Source: Paracoccaceae bacterium
GTDB lineage: Bacteria; Pseudomonadota; Alphaproteobacteria; Rhodobacterales; Rhodobacteraceae
DNA length: 54,045 nt
Direction: 5' to 3'
Assembly (NCBI GenBank): GCA_019090795.1
Contig: JAHRVG010000020.1
Span: 1-54,045, forward strand
The position numbers were made by a program, and so were the translations under genes. Each line of letters starts with the position of its first letter. Positions within the stretch are counted from its first letter, which is position 1. Positions 17,258-29,443 of this stretch are shown piece by piece. The notes beneath the pieces are model-generated. The model saw nothing but the letters and a program-made list of their open reading frames with translations, searched no databases and had not been told where the DNA came from.

Positions 17258-17623
17258 TATCTCTGGCCCCATTAGCTCCACCTCGACGCCCGTTTCCACC
17301 GCCGTATAAAAACAACTGCGCCGATTGGTATGGCAGGCAGGCCCTTGCTGATCCACGGTCACCAGCAGACAATCGCGGTCGCAATCCACCGCCATGGCAA
17401 TCAGCCGCTGGGTATGACCTGAACTCTCGCCCTTGACCCAAAACGCCTGACGCGAGCGTGACCAGTAAGTTACCTTGCCACTGTCAATACTGCGCTGAAC
17501 CGCCTCGGCATTCATCCACGCCATCATCAGAACCTCGCCGCTGCCCTGCTGTTGTGCAATCGCCGGAACCAGCCCCTGACCGTTATATTTCAGGCTTGCG
17601 GGATCAAATTTCACGTTCCCCAT
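17252..17623 (-). CDS. hisI: Phosphoribosyl-AMP cyclohydrolase
   Basis: A 123-residue HisI, which opens the adenine ring of phosphoribosyl-AMP in the third step of histidine biosynthesis. Metal-binding residues are present in VDCDRDCLL (D80, C81, D82, D84) and in ACHTNRRSCFY (C97, C104); the latter is the family signature. The fused HisE domain seen in enterobacteria is absent, as usual in alphaproteobacteria. The start at MGNVKFD is preferred to an in-frame upstream start at 17653 because it gives the normal length. It is isolated here from other his genes. Confidence 0.95.
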   Translation of the reverse strand: MGNVKFDPASLKYNGQGLVPAIAQQQGSGEVLMMAWMNAEAVQRSIDSGKVTYWSRSRQAFWVKGESSGHTQRLIAMAVDCDRDCLLVTVDQQGPACHTNRRSCFYTAVETGVEVELMGPEIL

Positions 17624-17695
17624 CAGTTTCTCTTTCCTTATCGCGCTTTGCACCCTAGTTAAAACGGAACACTGCCCGTTTAAAGAGCCAATGCC

Positions 17696-18133
17696 ATGAA
17701 CCAGCCATCAGATTTGATGAAACTCTACTCCACCCGCATTCTGGCGCTGGCCGCTGAAATTCCGCGTACCGGGCGGCTGGAAACCCCGGATGCAACAGTG
17801 CGCAAGCGCTCGCCGCTGTGTGGCTCTACCGTAACTGTAGATATTGTGGTTAAAGACGGGAAAATCAGCGATTTCGGACAAGACGTGAAAGCCTGCGCTC
17901 TGGGCCAGGCCTCTGCCTCAGTAATGGGCGAACAGGCAATTGGCCTGACGCTGCAAGACATCAGAGCTGCGCGCAACGCCCTGCATGATATGCTGAAATC
18001 CGGCGGCCCCGTACCGCCCCCCCCCTTTGAGGCCCTTGAAGTGCTGCAACCCGCTGCCGATTACAAAAACCGCCACGCCTCTATCCTGCTCGCCTATGAC
18101 GCAACGCTTGAAGCGATGGAAAGTCTTGAATAA
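17696..18133 (+). CDS. NifU/IscU-like Fe-S scaffold protein with altered third cysteine
   Basis: A 145-residue protein of the NifU N-terminal/IscU fold. The first two cluster ligands are in place: C42 in SPLCGSTV and C67 in KACALGQASASVM. The third, normally in an RxKC motif near the C-terminus, is replaced; NRHASILL gives S129 at that place. It may therefore bind a labile cluster differently, or act as a sulfur or metal carrier. It is divergent from hisI. From memory the hisI/NifU-like neighbourhood recurs in Rhodobacterales, so it is probably orthologous rather than degenerate. Confidence 0.85.
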   Translation: MNQPSDLMKLYSTRILALAAEIPRTGRLETPDATVRKRSPLCGSTVTVDIVVKDGKISDFGQDVKACALGQASASVMGEQAIGLTLQDIRAARNALHDMLKSGGPVPPPPFEALEVLQPAADYKNRHASILLAYDATLEAMESLE

Positions 18134-18150
18134 ACCCCAGCTATCCTCAT

Positions 18151-18183
18151 AAAAAAAACGCCGCGACCCAAAGGGGTGCGGCG
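18151..18183 (-). terminator. Terminator for the minus-strand 40-residue gene
   Basis: Outer arms CGCCGC (18159-18164) and GCGGCG (18178-18183), with an inner ACCC/GGGT pairing, are followed on the minus strand by eight T (complement of 18151-18158). The polarity fits transcription leftward from the small gene at 18408. Confidence 0.82.
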
Positions 18184-18285
18184 CAAAGTAAAGCAGGGTT
18201 CAAATCAACCGGGAACGGGTTTGAGGCAGTGTTCTTATCTGGACAAGGCAAGTCAGATAGGGTTGAAAACCTGCAGGCAATGAAA

Positions 18286-18408
18286 TCAGAACGTCAACGG
18301 CAAATGCAGGCCCACAACAACCATAGTGAAAATCGCACTAACGCCGATCACGTCTTCCAGCACTGAATGCGGGGAGTGACGGACAATTTTAAGCATTTCT
18401 TTCATCAT
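18286..18408 (-). CDS. 40-residue membrane protein
   Basis: The frame reads MMKEMLKIVRHSPHSVLEDV and then a hydrophobic helix (residues 21-38: IGVSAIFTMVVVGLHLP). The double ATG at 18408/18405 follows AGGA by about nine bases, and the frame is followed by a strong minus-strand terminator, so it looks like a real monocistronic gene. The frame stays open further upstream to 18495, but those residues lack a ribosome-binding site. The basic amphipathic lead plus a single helix resembles small stress or regulatory membrane proteins. I know no function for it. Confidence 0.62.
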   Translation of the reverse strand: MMKEMLKIVRHSPHSVLEDVIGVSAIFTMVVVGLHLPLTF

Positions 18409-18509
18409 GATCGGTGTTCCTGTCGTGTCATTAACGTATCCGTAAACACTTTGTTCCACATACGTTCTCATTAAACAAGAACTTTTAAGGAACATTTGCG
18501 AACTTTCGA

Positions 18510-22780
<4,271 letters not shown>

Positions 22781-22792
22781 CTAAATCACAGA

Positions 22793-24607
22793 TCATTCGG
22801 AATACCACCACACATCCGGCAAAAACCCTGTCCAATCCCCGTACACCGGCAATTTTTCAGGAAAATGAAACGCTGCCCGATGCGCCAAACGCGAGTTGGC
22901 GTCAAACCAGATCGGAATCACATAGCGCCCCGAAATCAGTATCCGGTCGAGCGCCTTCACCGCCGCAACAAAATCCAGCTGATCCCGTGCATCCAGCATC
23001 CGCCCGATCATTGCTTCGGCGGCAGGGCTGTTCATCCCCATGTGGTTGCGGGTTCCCGGCGTGCTGACACCACGATGCCCCCAATAGAACATTTGTTCAT
23101 TGCCCGGCGACAGCGATAACAGGCGGTAATAAAAGGCCATATCGAAATCATAATCCGACATCCGTTCCTTGTGCTGCACTGCGTCCACCTGCACAATTTT
23201 TGCATTAATTCCCAGCCGTTTTAGTGCATTGCTGTAAATATTGATGATCGCCTCTTGCTCGCTGGCCGAAGATTTCAACAAAACCTCGAATTCAAACGCT
23301 TTGCCCTCTTGGTTTCGCAAAACCCCGCCCTGCACATTCCAGCCCGCCTGCTTAAGCAAGCCCACCGCTCGGCGCAGATTGTGCCGGTTGCGCTTGGAAC
23401 CATCAGATCTGGGCAATTCATAGCCCTCCAGCGCGCCGGGCAGCAGTTCTGCCTGAAAAGGTTCCAACAACCCAGCCACCCGCCCTTGCGCCATACCCGG
23501 AGCCATGGCCAGCACAGAGTTTGAAAAATACGATGTCACCCGTTTCTCACCACCGCCATTGAGCGTTTGATTGATAAATTCAAAGTTGAACGCCAAGATC
23601 AAAGCCTCGCGCACGCGCCAGTCGGTAAACAGATCCCGCCGCGTGTTCATCACAAACCCGCGTATCCCCGAAGGGCGCTGATGGGGAATCACGGATTTCA
23701 CCACCTTTCCTGCCAGTGCATCGGGGAAATCATAACCATTTTCCCAGTTCACCGCGTTGAACTCACGGTGGGTGGACAAGACGCCAGCCTTAAAGGCCTC
23801 AAAGATCACGCTCCCATCTGCAAAGTAATCATATTGAATAATATCAATGTTATGGCGACCTTTATTAAAGCCAAGGTTACGCCCCCAATAGTCGGGATTG
23901 CGCTTAAAAGTAATGAACCGTCCGGCCTCGAACCTATCAATCACATAGGGACCGCTGCCAGTTGGCACCTCCATACTGCTTGCCTGAAAATCCCGCCCTT
24001 CCCAATCCGCTTTGCGCAGAATTGGGCGTAGGCCCATGATCAATGGCAACTCGCGATCCTTGACCTTGAATGTAAACCTTACCGAACGGGGGCCGGTTTG
24101 TTTGGCACTGGCAACCTTGGGCCAGGCATTTGTGTAACGCGGGTGGCCTTTTGTGCCCAGAACCTCAAACGACCAGAGAACATCCTCTACCGTTACCGGC
24201 GAGCCATCGGAAAACCGTGCTTCCTTGCGCAGGGTAAACTCCGCCCATTCGCGTTCTGGCCCGACCTCTACCGTTTCTGCCAGCAAACCATAGAGCGAGA
24301 ACGCCTCGTCCCTACTACGCCCAAGAAGAGATTCAAACACATGGGCGCGAATACCCCAAGGTGCGCGCCCCTTGAGGATGAACGGATGAAGGGAATCAAA
24401 GCCGCCCGATTCGCCCAGAACCAGTTTCCCCCCCTTTGGTGCGTCGGGATTCGCATAAGGCAGCGCCGAAAACCCTTCCGGCAACGCCACATCACCGTAC
24501 ATCGCGATGCCGTGCCTTGGTTCTGCCGCAGCCAAACCATTGTTCAAACACAGAATTGTTGCGCTTAGCGCCACAATTCCAACCATCCAACTATTGACTC
24601 GTGTCAT
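22793..24607 (-). CDS. ABC transporter substrate-binding protein, family 5 (YejA-like)
   Basis: A 604-residue extracellular solute-binding protein of the peptide/nickel family. A signal peptide is visible (MTRVNSWMVGIVALSATILC, cleavage near AAAEPRHG). The body matches YejA-like proteins: ANPDAPKGGKLVLGE near the N-terminus, FDSLHPFILKGRAP, and VTVEDVLWSFE. The start at 24607 is chosen to place the signal at the N-terminus; the frame stays open to 24760. YejA proteins feed oligopeptides (including microcin C-type) to YejBEF. No permease or ATPase gene is adjacent here: ligA follows after 72 bases. The partner must lie elsewhere. Confidence 0.9.
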   Translation of the reverse strand: MTRVNSWMVGIVALSATILCLNNGLAAAEPRHGIAMYGDVALPEGFSALPYANPDAPKGGKLVLGESGGFDSLHPFILKGRAPWGIRAHVFESLLGRSRDEAFSLYGLLAETVEVGPEREWAEFTLRKEARFSDGSPVTVEDVLWSFEVLGTKGHPRYTNAWPKVASAKQTGPRSVRFTFKVKDRELPLIMGLRPILRKADWEGRDFQASSMEVPTGSGPYVIDRFEAGRFITFKRNPDYWGRNLGFNKGRHNIDIIQYDYFADGSVIFEAFKAGVLSTHREFNAVNWENGYDFPDALAGKVVKSVIPHQRPSGIRGFVMNTRRDLFTDWRVREALILAFNFEFINQTLNGGGEKRVTSYFSNSVLAMAPGMAQGRVAGLLEPFQAELLPGALEGYELPRSDGSKRNRHNLRRAVGLLKQAGWNVQGGVLRNQEGKAFEFEVLLKSSASEQEAIINIYSNALKRLGINAKIVQVDAVQHKERMSDYDFDMAFYYRLLSLSPGNEQMFYWGHRGVSTPGTRNHMGMNSPAAEAMIGRMLDARDQLDFVAAVKALDRILISGRYVIPIWFDANSRLAHRAAFHFPEKLPVYGDWTGFLPDVWWYSE

Positions 24608-24684
24608 CTGCGCAACATTTCCTCGTGTGAATCGCGTTTTTCCATATGTATCAAGCCCATCCAAGGAATACTTCATTTTTTTAC

Positions 24685-24713
24685 TTGGCGAGTTCCGCGA
24701 TATTTTGTATAAC
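24685..24713 (+). promoter_or_regulatory. Sigma-70-like promoter of the candidate small RNA
   Basis: TTGGCG (24685-24690) and TATAAC (24708-24713) with an exact 17-base spacer, on the plus strand. No protein gene begins just downstream; instead two hairpins and a T-run follow within 85 bases. Confidence 0.55.
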
Positions 24714-24719
24714 ATCATT

Positions 24720-24796
24720 ACTGCTCGATAGGTTTCTTGCCTGTATGAAACCTGCCTCAATAACTTGACGCCCTCCTTGTGAGGGCGTTTTTTTTT
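24720..24796 (+). ncRNA. Candidate small RNA with two stem-loops
   Basis: A stretch of about 77 bases between the divergent YejA-like and arsC-like genes. A good promoter ends at 24713, so transcription would begin near 24720. The first hairpin is AGGTTTC (24730-24736) with GAAACCT (24747-24753) and a 10-base loop containing TTGCC. The second is the terminator hairpin at 24768-24788, with a run of nine T. No plus-strand reading frame uses this unit, yet the terminator is plus-strand only. This arrangement is what an independent trans-acting RNA would look like. Expression is unproven. Confidence 0.52.
24768..24796 (+). terminator. Rho-independent terminator on the plus strand
   Basis: Arms ACGCCCTC (24768-24775) and GAGGGCGT (24781-24788) are perfect, with a 5-base loop and nine T (24788-24796). 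The gene on its left is on the opposite strand, so it terminates something other than an annotated protein gene. Confidence 0.85.
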
Positions 24797-24880
24797 ACAT
24801 TGCTTTTATAAAGGTGGTTTAAAAGTCCTTAAAAAATAGGACCAAAAGTGCCTTCAGCACTGAAGCTTCAGGAGAAAAAT

Positions 24881-25306
24881 ATGAATATTCTAGTCCTTTG
24901 TACGGGTAATTCTGCACGCTCCATCCTGCTAGAATCGATTCTCCGAGTCGAAAGCGGCGGTGAAATCACGGCTTTTTCTGCCGGTTCTCATCCAGTTGGC
25001 CAAGTAAATCCCGCGGCCTTGAAGCTATTGGCGCGCAAAAACCACCCAACTGTGGGGCTGCGATCCAAATCATGGGATGAATTTGCACTCAACGGCGCTC
25101 CAACGATGGATTTGGTGATTACCGTCTGTGGCAATGCCGAAGCCGAGATTTGTCCGATCTGGCCCGGCGCCCCACGCCGCGCCCACTGGGGGGTGGATGA
25201 TCCGGCGGCAGTGGTCGGCTCACAAGATCAAATTGATGCCGCTTTTGAGGCCGCTTACGCGGAGTTGCGAAGCAAGGCGCTGGCATTTCTGGCGTTAGAA
25301 AAATGA
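24881..25306 (+). CDS. Arsenate reductase-like protein (LMW phosphatase fold)
   Basis: A 141-residue protein with the P-loop CTGNSARS (C7 to S14) that defines thioredoxin-coupled ArsC and low-molecular-weight phosphatases. Further cysteines at C83 and C91 (TVCGNAEAEICP) and the acidic WGVDDPA near 103-109 match the ArsC branch, which reduces arsenate to arsenite through a cysteine relay. The start at 24881 is set by AGGAG eight to nine bases upstream. No arsR, arsB or acr3 lies nearby, so this is a solitary copy. Function as a general phosphatase cannot be excluded. Confidence 0.85.
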   Translation: MNILVLCTGNSARSILLESILRVESGGEITAFSAGSHPVGQVNPAALKLLARKNHPTVGLRSKSWDEFALNGAPTMDLVITVCGNAEAEICPIWPGAPRRAHWGVDDPAAVVGSQDQIDAAFEAAYAELRSKALAFLALEK

Positions 25307-25378
25307 GGCGCAGGCTTAGGGCGTAACCCCATAAACCCTGCGCCGCTGGCGGGAATGTCGCGAAATATCAACAGCCCG

Positions 25379-26002
25379 CTAATCCTTTAGCGAAGTGACC
25401 CAAAGGATTACGGCATCTTCCTGTCCCGATGACACCACATTATGCCCCATGGCAGCATCGTAATAGGCGCTGTCGCCACGGCGCATTTCGATCGGTTCAT
25501 AGAATTCGGTGTAAAAGGTCAGAATGCCCGATAGAACATATAGGAATTCTTCGCCGTCATGGCGCACCCAGCCGTCAAATTCCTCAATCGAGCGGGCCCG
25601 AATGCGGGTGCGGTAGGGGATCATCTGTTTCGATTTTAGCCCTGCCCCCAGCAGTTCATGCTCATAGGTGGATGTCGTGTGGGGCTTGCCCTGCCCGTCT
25701 CGGGTCAGGTCCATGCGCCCCAGTACCTGGTCTCCGCGCGGCGGGGTGAACAGTTGGGGCACTGAGATATTCAGCCCCTCGGCCAGTTTTTTCACCGCAT
25801 CGAACGTGGGCGACATCTGGCCGTTTTCAATCTTGGACAAGGTCGAACGCGCCAGACCCGCCTTTTGCGCCGCCTGTTCCAACGTCCAGTTGCGCGCTTT
25901 GCGCAGGGCGCGCACCCGCTCGCCCAAATTCAAGGTTTCGGCCTCAGCACTGCTGCCGTCGGATTTTGCAAGATTGATCAGGCTGGGTTCGGACATTGGC
26001 AT
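25379..26002 (-). CDS. XRE-family regulator with cupin sensor domain
   Basis: A 207-residue regulator. The N-terminal helix-turn-helix (about residues 26-82) reads LGERVRALRKARNWTLEQAA and includes GLARSTLSKIENGQMSP. The C-terminal cupin barrel (about 115-200) includes DGEEFLYVLSGILTFY and GDSAYYDAAMGHNV. Such MerR/PuuR-like XRE-cupin proteins usually sense a small metabolite and repress an adjacent catabolic operon. AAGGAAAGCC precedes the ATG at 26002. It is divergent from the AMP-ligase operon 79 bases away, its likely target. Confidence 0.91.
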   Translation of the reverse strand: MPMSEPSLINLAKSDGSSAEAETLNLGERVRALRKARNWTLEQAAQKAGLARSTLSKIENGQMSPTFDAVKKLAEGLNISVPQLFTPPRGDQVLGRMDLTRDGQGKPHTTSTYEHELLGAGLKSKQMIPYRTRIRARSIEEFDGWVRHDGEEFLYVLSGILTFYTEFYEPIEMRRGDSAYYDAAMGHNVVSSGQEDAVILWVTSLKD

Positions 26003-26080
26003 GGCTTTCCTTGTGTCATTGTCTTGTAGCTTTGCACGCGAATGCTTGCAACTTTACAGAATCCAGATAAGCAGTTTTCC

Positions 26081-27592
26081 ATGAACAAACTTTCCCTTTT
26101 CGATGCGGGCAAACCCAGCCCCTGCCCTGATCCGTTTAATATTGCGGATTATGTGTTGGCACAGGCACAGGAAACCCCAGAAAAACCGGCGCTGGAGGTG
26201 TATCTGAACAGTGATGCGCCCTCTGAGGTATGGAGTTACAAGGAGCTGCGCAGCGCGGTGCTGGGCACAGCTGGCGGGCTGCGGGAACGCGGCATTGGCA
26301 TCGGCGACCGGATTTTATTGCGCATTGGCAATTCTGCGGATTTTCCGGTTTTGTTTCTGGCGGCCATTGCCCTAGGCGCAGTGCCGGTGCCAACGTCCTC
26401 GCAACTGGCGGAGCCCGAGGTGCGCCGGATCATAGAGGGGCTGGAACCGGCACTGATCTGTTTTGCGGGCGGGGTTGCGCCGCTGGCAGATTTGGCGTGC
26501 GACTGGCTCGATCAAACGTCACTAAGGGCGTTGCGCAGTGCACCGCCTGCCCGGCCAGTGCCGCGAAAACCCGATGATCTGGCCTATATCATTTACACCT
26601 CCGGCACCTCTGGCAAGCCCCGCGCGGTAATGCATGCGCAACGATCTGTCTGGGCACGGCGCATGATGCAAGAGGGCTGGCACCGCTTACAAAACGACGA
26701 CCGAATGCTGCATGCAGGTGCTTTCAACTGGACGTATACACTGGGCGCAGGCCTACTTGACCCTTGGGCATTTGGCGCGACCACAATGATCTATGCAGGT
26801 CCGCCGGACAAGGCAATATGGGCCGCATTGGCGCGCGAACACCACCCGACAATATTTGCCGCAGCACCGGGGGTATACCGCCAGATTTTGCAACAACCAC
26901 TGAGTGCGGATTTTGCCAGTCTGCGCCACGGTTTAAGCGCGGGCGAAAAGCTTCCTGCCGGTCTGTCCCACTGCTGGCAGGAGCAAACCGGCAAGGTGAT
27001 CTATGAGGCTCTGGGCATGAGCGAGGTGGCGACGTTTATTTCCTCCAGCACCACAATGCCCGCCATCAAGGGCAGCAGTGGACGGGTGCAAAAGGGCCGA
27101 CGGGTGGCCGTTCTGGGGGCGGAGGGACCGGTCCCTTTGAATACACCCGGTGTTTTGGCAGTTTGTCGGGGCGATCAGGGGTTAATGCTGGGATATCGCA
27201 ACCAACCAACTGAAACCGCGGCTAAATTTCAGGGGGAATGGTTTGTCACCGGCGACATGGTCAGCATGGATGCACTGGGCAATATCACCTATCTGGGCCG
27301 CGACGACGACATGATCAACGCCGGTGGTTATCGCGTCTCGCCGCTGGAAATCGAGGCGGTTTTACAAGGTTTTGACGGCATCACCGAGGTTGCAGCCGTG
27401 GCCGTGCAAGTGAAGCAGGACGTCAGCGTCATCGCCGCCTTTTACGTATCAGATCACCCGATTACCGATAACCAGTTAAATGCCCATTGCGCGGCCCATC
27501 TGGCGCGCTACAAATGCCCGCGTATCTTTACCCGCATTGACGCGTTGCCTAAAGGTGCCAATAATAAATTACGCCGCAAGGAATTACGTTAG
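26081..27592 (+). CDS. AMP-dependent acyl-CoA synthetase/ligase
   Basis: A 503-residue adenylate-forming enzyme. The phosphate loop YTSGTSGKPRAV lies near residues 183-194. The A5-like motif is YEALGMSE, then WFVTGDM, and the hinge motif YLGRDDDMINAGGYRVSP. The C-terminal catalytic lysine is in PKGANNKLRRKEL. It resembles benzoate/medium-chain acyl-CoA ligases, but the acid cannot be named. The ribosome-binding site at the chosen ATG is weak. It is the first gene of a three-gene operon with FrnE and an MFS exporter and is divergent from an XRE-cupin regulator. Confidence 0.87.
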   Translation: MNKLSLFDAGKPSPCPDPFNIADYVLAQAQETPEKPALEVYLNSDAPSEVWSYKELRSAVLGTAGGLRERGIGIGDRILLRIGNSADFPVLFLAAIALGAVPVPTSSQLAEPEVRRIIEGLEPALICFAGGVAPLADLACDWLDQTSLRALRSAPPARPVPRKPDDLAYIIYTSGTSGKPRAVMHAQRSVWARRMMQEGWHRLQNDDRMLHAGAFNWTYTLGAGLLDPWAFGATTMIYAGPPDKAIWAALAREHHPTIFAAAPGVYRQILQQPLSADFASLRHGLSAGEKLPAGLSHCWQEQTGKVIYEALGMSEVATFISSSTTMPAIKGSSGRVQKGRRVAVLGAEGPVPLNTPGVLAVCRGDQGLMLGYRNQPTETAAKFQGEWFVTGDMVSMDALGNITYLGRDDDMINAGGYRVSPLEIEAVLQGFDGITEVAAVAVQVKQDVSVIAAFYVSDHPITDNQLNAHCAAHLARYKCPRIFTRIDALPKGANNKLRRKELR

Positions 27593-27594
27593 CC

Positions 27595-28242
27595 ATGACC
27601 AAACTTGACATCATTTCAGACCCGATTTGCCCCTGGTGTTACATTGGCAAAACCAAACTGGACCGCGCACTAGAGGCCAATCCGGACCATGATTTCGAAA
27701 TTGAGTGGCATCCGTTTCAACTGAACCCGGAAATGCCAACGCAAGGCATGGATCGACGAGAGTATCTGGAAACCAAGTTTGGCGGGCAGCAGGGGGCGGT
27801 GGATGTATATTCACAAATTGATCAGGCTGCGCAACAAGTAGGGTTGAAACTCAATTTCGCAGGCATCAAACGCACGCCCAACACCATTAATGCACACCGC
27901 CTGATCCACTGGGCCGGGATTGAGGGGCGGCAGAATGCGGTGGTGGACCGTTTGTTCAAAGCCTATTTCAAAGAGGGCCGCGATATTTCGGACCATTCCG
28001 TTCTGGTGCGTATCGCAACCGGCGCGGGCATGGACGGTGAGATGGTACGCAGCTTGTTGCAGAGCGATTCTGACAGCGACGACATTCGGGCGCGCGATGC
28101 GGATGCGCGCCACAAAGGCGTGTCTGGCGTACCCTGTTTTGTGATTGAAAACCAATATGTTGTCAGCGGCGCGCAACCAGTCGAGATGTGGGATCGAGTG
28201 ATTAAGGAAATCGCGGAAAAGGCCAAGGAAACACCTGCGTGA
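27595..28242 (+). CDS. DsbA-family oxidoreductase, FrnE/2-hydroxychromene isomerase type
   Basis: A 215-residue cytosolic thioredoxin-fold protein with an inserted helical domain. The N-terminal redox motif CPWC is at C12-C15 (DPICPWCYIGK), and the cis-proline loop GVSGVPCF is near residue 180. These are features of FrnE-like DsbA proteins, which act as disulfide isomerases or glutathione-dependent isomerases. There is no signal peptide. It starts two bases after the ligase stop, and its end overlaps the MFS gene by four bases, so all three are co-translated. A role in processing the ligase substrate is inference. Confidence 0.9.
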   Translation: MTKLDIISDPICPWCYIGKTKLDRALEANPDHDFEIEWHPFQLNPEMPTQGMDRREYLETKFGGQQGAVDVYSQIDQAAQQVGLKLNFAGIKRTPNTINAHRLIHWAGIEGRQNAVVDRLFKAYFKEGRDISDHSVLVRIATGAGMDGEMVRSLLQSDSDSDDIRARDADARHKGVSGVPCFVIENQYVVSGAQPVEMWDRVIKEIAEKAKETPA

Positions 28243-29441
28243 CCAAGGCTACCCCCCCCTCTTTTGTCGAGTTTGTAATTCTCGTTTCCCTAATGTTCTC
28301 GCTTATTGCATTTGGCACTGATGCGATGCTGCCATCCTTGCCTGCCATCGCGTCGAGCCTGCAATTGTCTGATGTTAATCAGGCTCAGTTGATCGTCACG
28401 ACTTTCGTTTTGGGTACCGGCCTCGGGCAGTTGTTCTTTGGCCCTATGTCTGATGCCACAGGGCGCAAACCGGCGATTGCGGCGGGGATACTCCTGTTTA
28501 TTGCGGGCTGTGTGATGTGCTATTTTGCGCAAAGCATCCTAGGGATGCTTATTGGTCGTTTTATTCAGGGCCTTGGCATTTCCGCACCACGCACGGTAAC
28601 GATTGCTTTGGTGCGCGACCTCTATAAGGGGCGCGAAATGGCGCGGGTGATGTCCTTTTCCTTTGGGATTTTTGTGTTGGTGCCCGCCGTGGCCCCGATG
28701 ATCGGGCAAACCATCATGGGGGCCTATGGCTGGCGCTCTATTTTTCTGTCGTTCATCCTGTTTGCCAGTGTAGCCTTGATCTGGATGTGGATGCGCCAAA
28801 TTGAATCCCACCCTGTCGAAAAACGCCGCCTGCTAAAGGGTCGTGATTTTCTGAACGCCTTGACCGATGTGTTGCGGAGCCGCACGGTGCTGGTTTACAT
28901 GGCCATTCAAGGGCTGCTGCTGGGGGGGCTGTTTGGCTATCTTTCCTCGGCGCAACAGATTTATGTGGACAGCTTTGGCGTCGGAGACCGGTTTCCACTT
29001 TATTTTGCCCTTGTCACCTTGATCTCTGGCCTTGCGGCCTTTGTTAATGGCACCCTTGTGATCCGCCTCGGCATGCGTACCATGTGCAAGTCGGCGCTGA
29101 TCCTGGCTGTGGTTTCGGCTGGAATCGCATTGGCATTTCAAACCATGGCACCGGTTGAATGGCGGTTGGCGGGATTTATTATTTGGTCCATTCTGGCATT
29201 TATGTTCATGAGCCTGACCCTTGGAAACGTGAACGCGCTGGCGATGGAGCCGATGGGGCATATCGCTGGGCTGGCCTCAGCAGTAATCGGGGCCGCAGCC
29301 ACATTGTTGGCGGTTCTCATTGCCGTTCCCATCGGGCTGGCCTTTGCCGGATCACCGATGCCGTTGATCTTCAGCCATATGATGCTCTATGCGTTGGCCT
29401 TTTGGTTGATGCATTTCCACGCCCCGAAAGAAACCCTGTAA
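28239..29441 (+). CDS. MFS drug-resistance transporter, Bcr/CflA type
   Basis: A 400-residue transporter with 12 membrane helices. The motif A region reads GQLFFGPMSDATGRKPA (about residues 62-78), and QGLGISAPRTVTIALVRD follows near helix 4; both fit the Bcr/CflA branch of proton-driven exporters. GTG is the start, overlapping the FrnE-like gene by four bases (GTGA). Its stop lies two bases from the stop of the convergent ClC gene. In this operon it may export the ligase substrate or a related toxic compound; drug export in the broad sense is equally possible. Confidence 0.88.
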   Translation: MTKATPPSFVEFVILVSLMFSLIAFGTDAMLPSLPAIASSLQLSDVNQAQLIVTTFVLGTGLGQLFFGPMSDATGRKPAIAAGILLFIAGCVMCYFAQSILGMLIGRFIQGLGISAPRTVTIALVRDLYKGREMARVMSFSFGIFVLVPAVAPMIGQTIMGAYGWRSIFLSFILFASVALIWMWMRQIESHPVEKRRLLKGRDFLNALTDVLRSRTVLVYMAIQGLLLGGLFGYLSSAQQIYVDSFGVGDRFPLYFALVTLISGLAAFVNGTLVIRLGMRTMCKSALILAVVSAGIALAFQTMAPVEWRLAGFIIWSILAFMFMSLTLGNVNALAMEPMGHIAGLASAVIGAAATLLAVLIAVPIGLAFAGSPMPLIFSHMMLYALAFWLMHFHAPKETL

Positions 29442-29443
29442 CC

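Noticed and set aside
18195-18210. GGTTCAAATC resembling a tRNA T-arm
   Set aside because: No acceptor stem, D-arm or anticodon arm can be folded around it.
24607-24760. N-terminal extension of the YejA-like protein
   Set aside because: It would bury the signal peptide and run over the candidate small RNA promoter; the signal at 24607 is clear.
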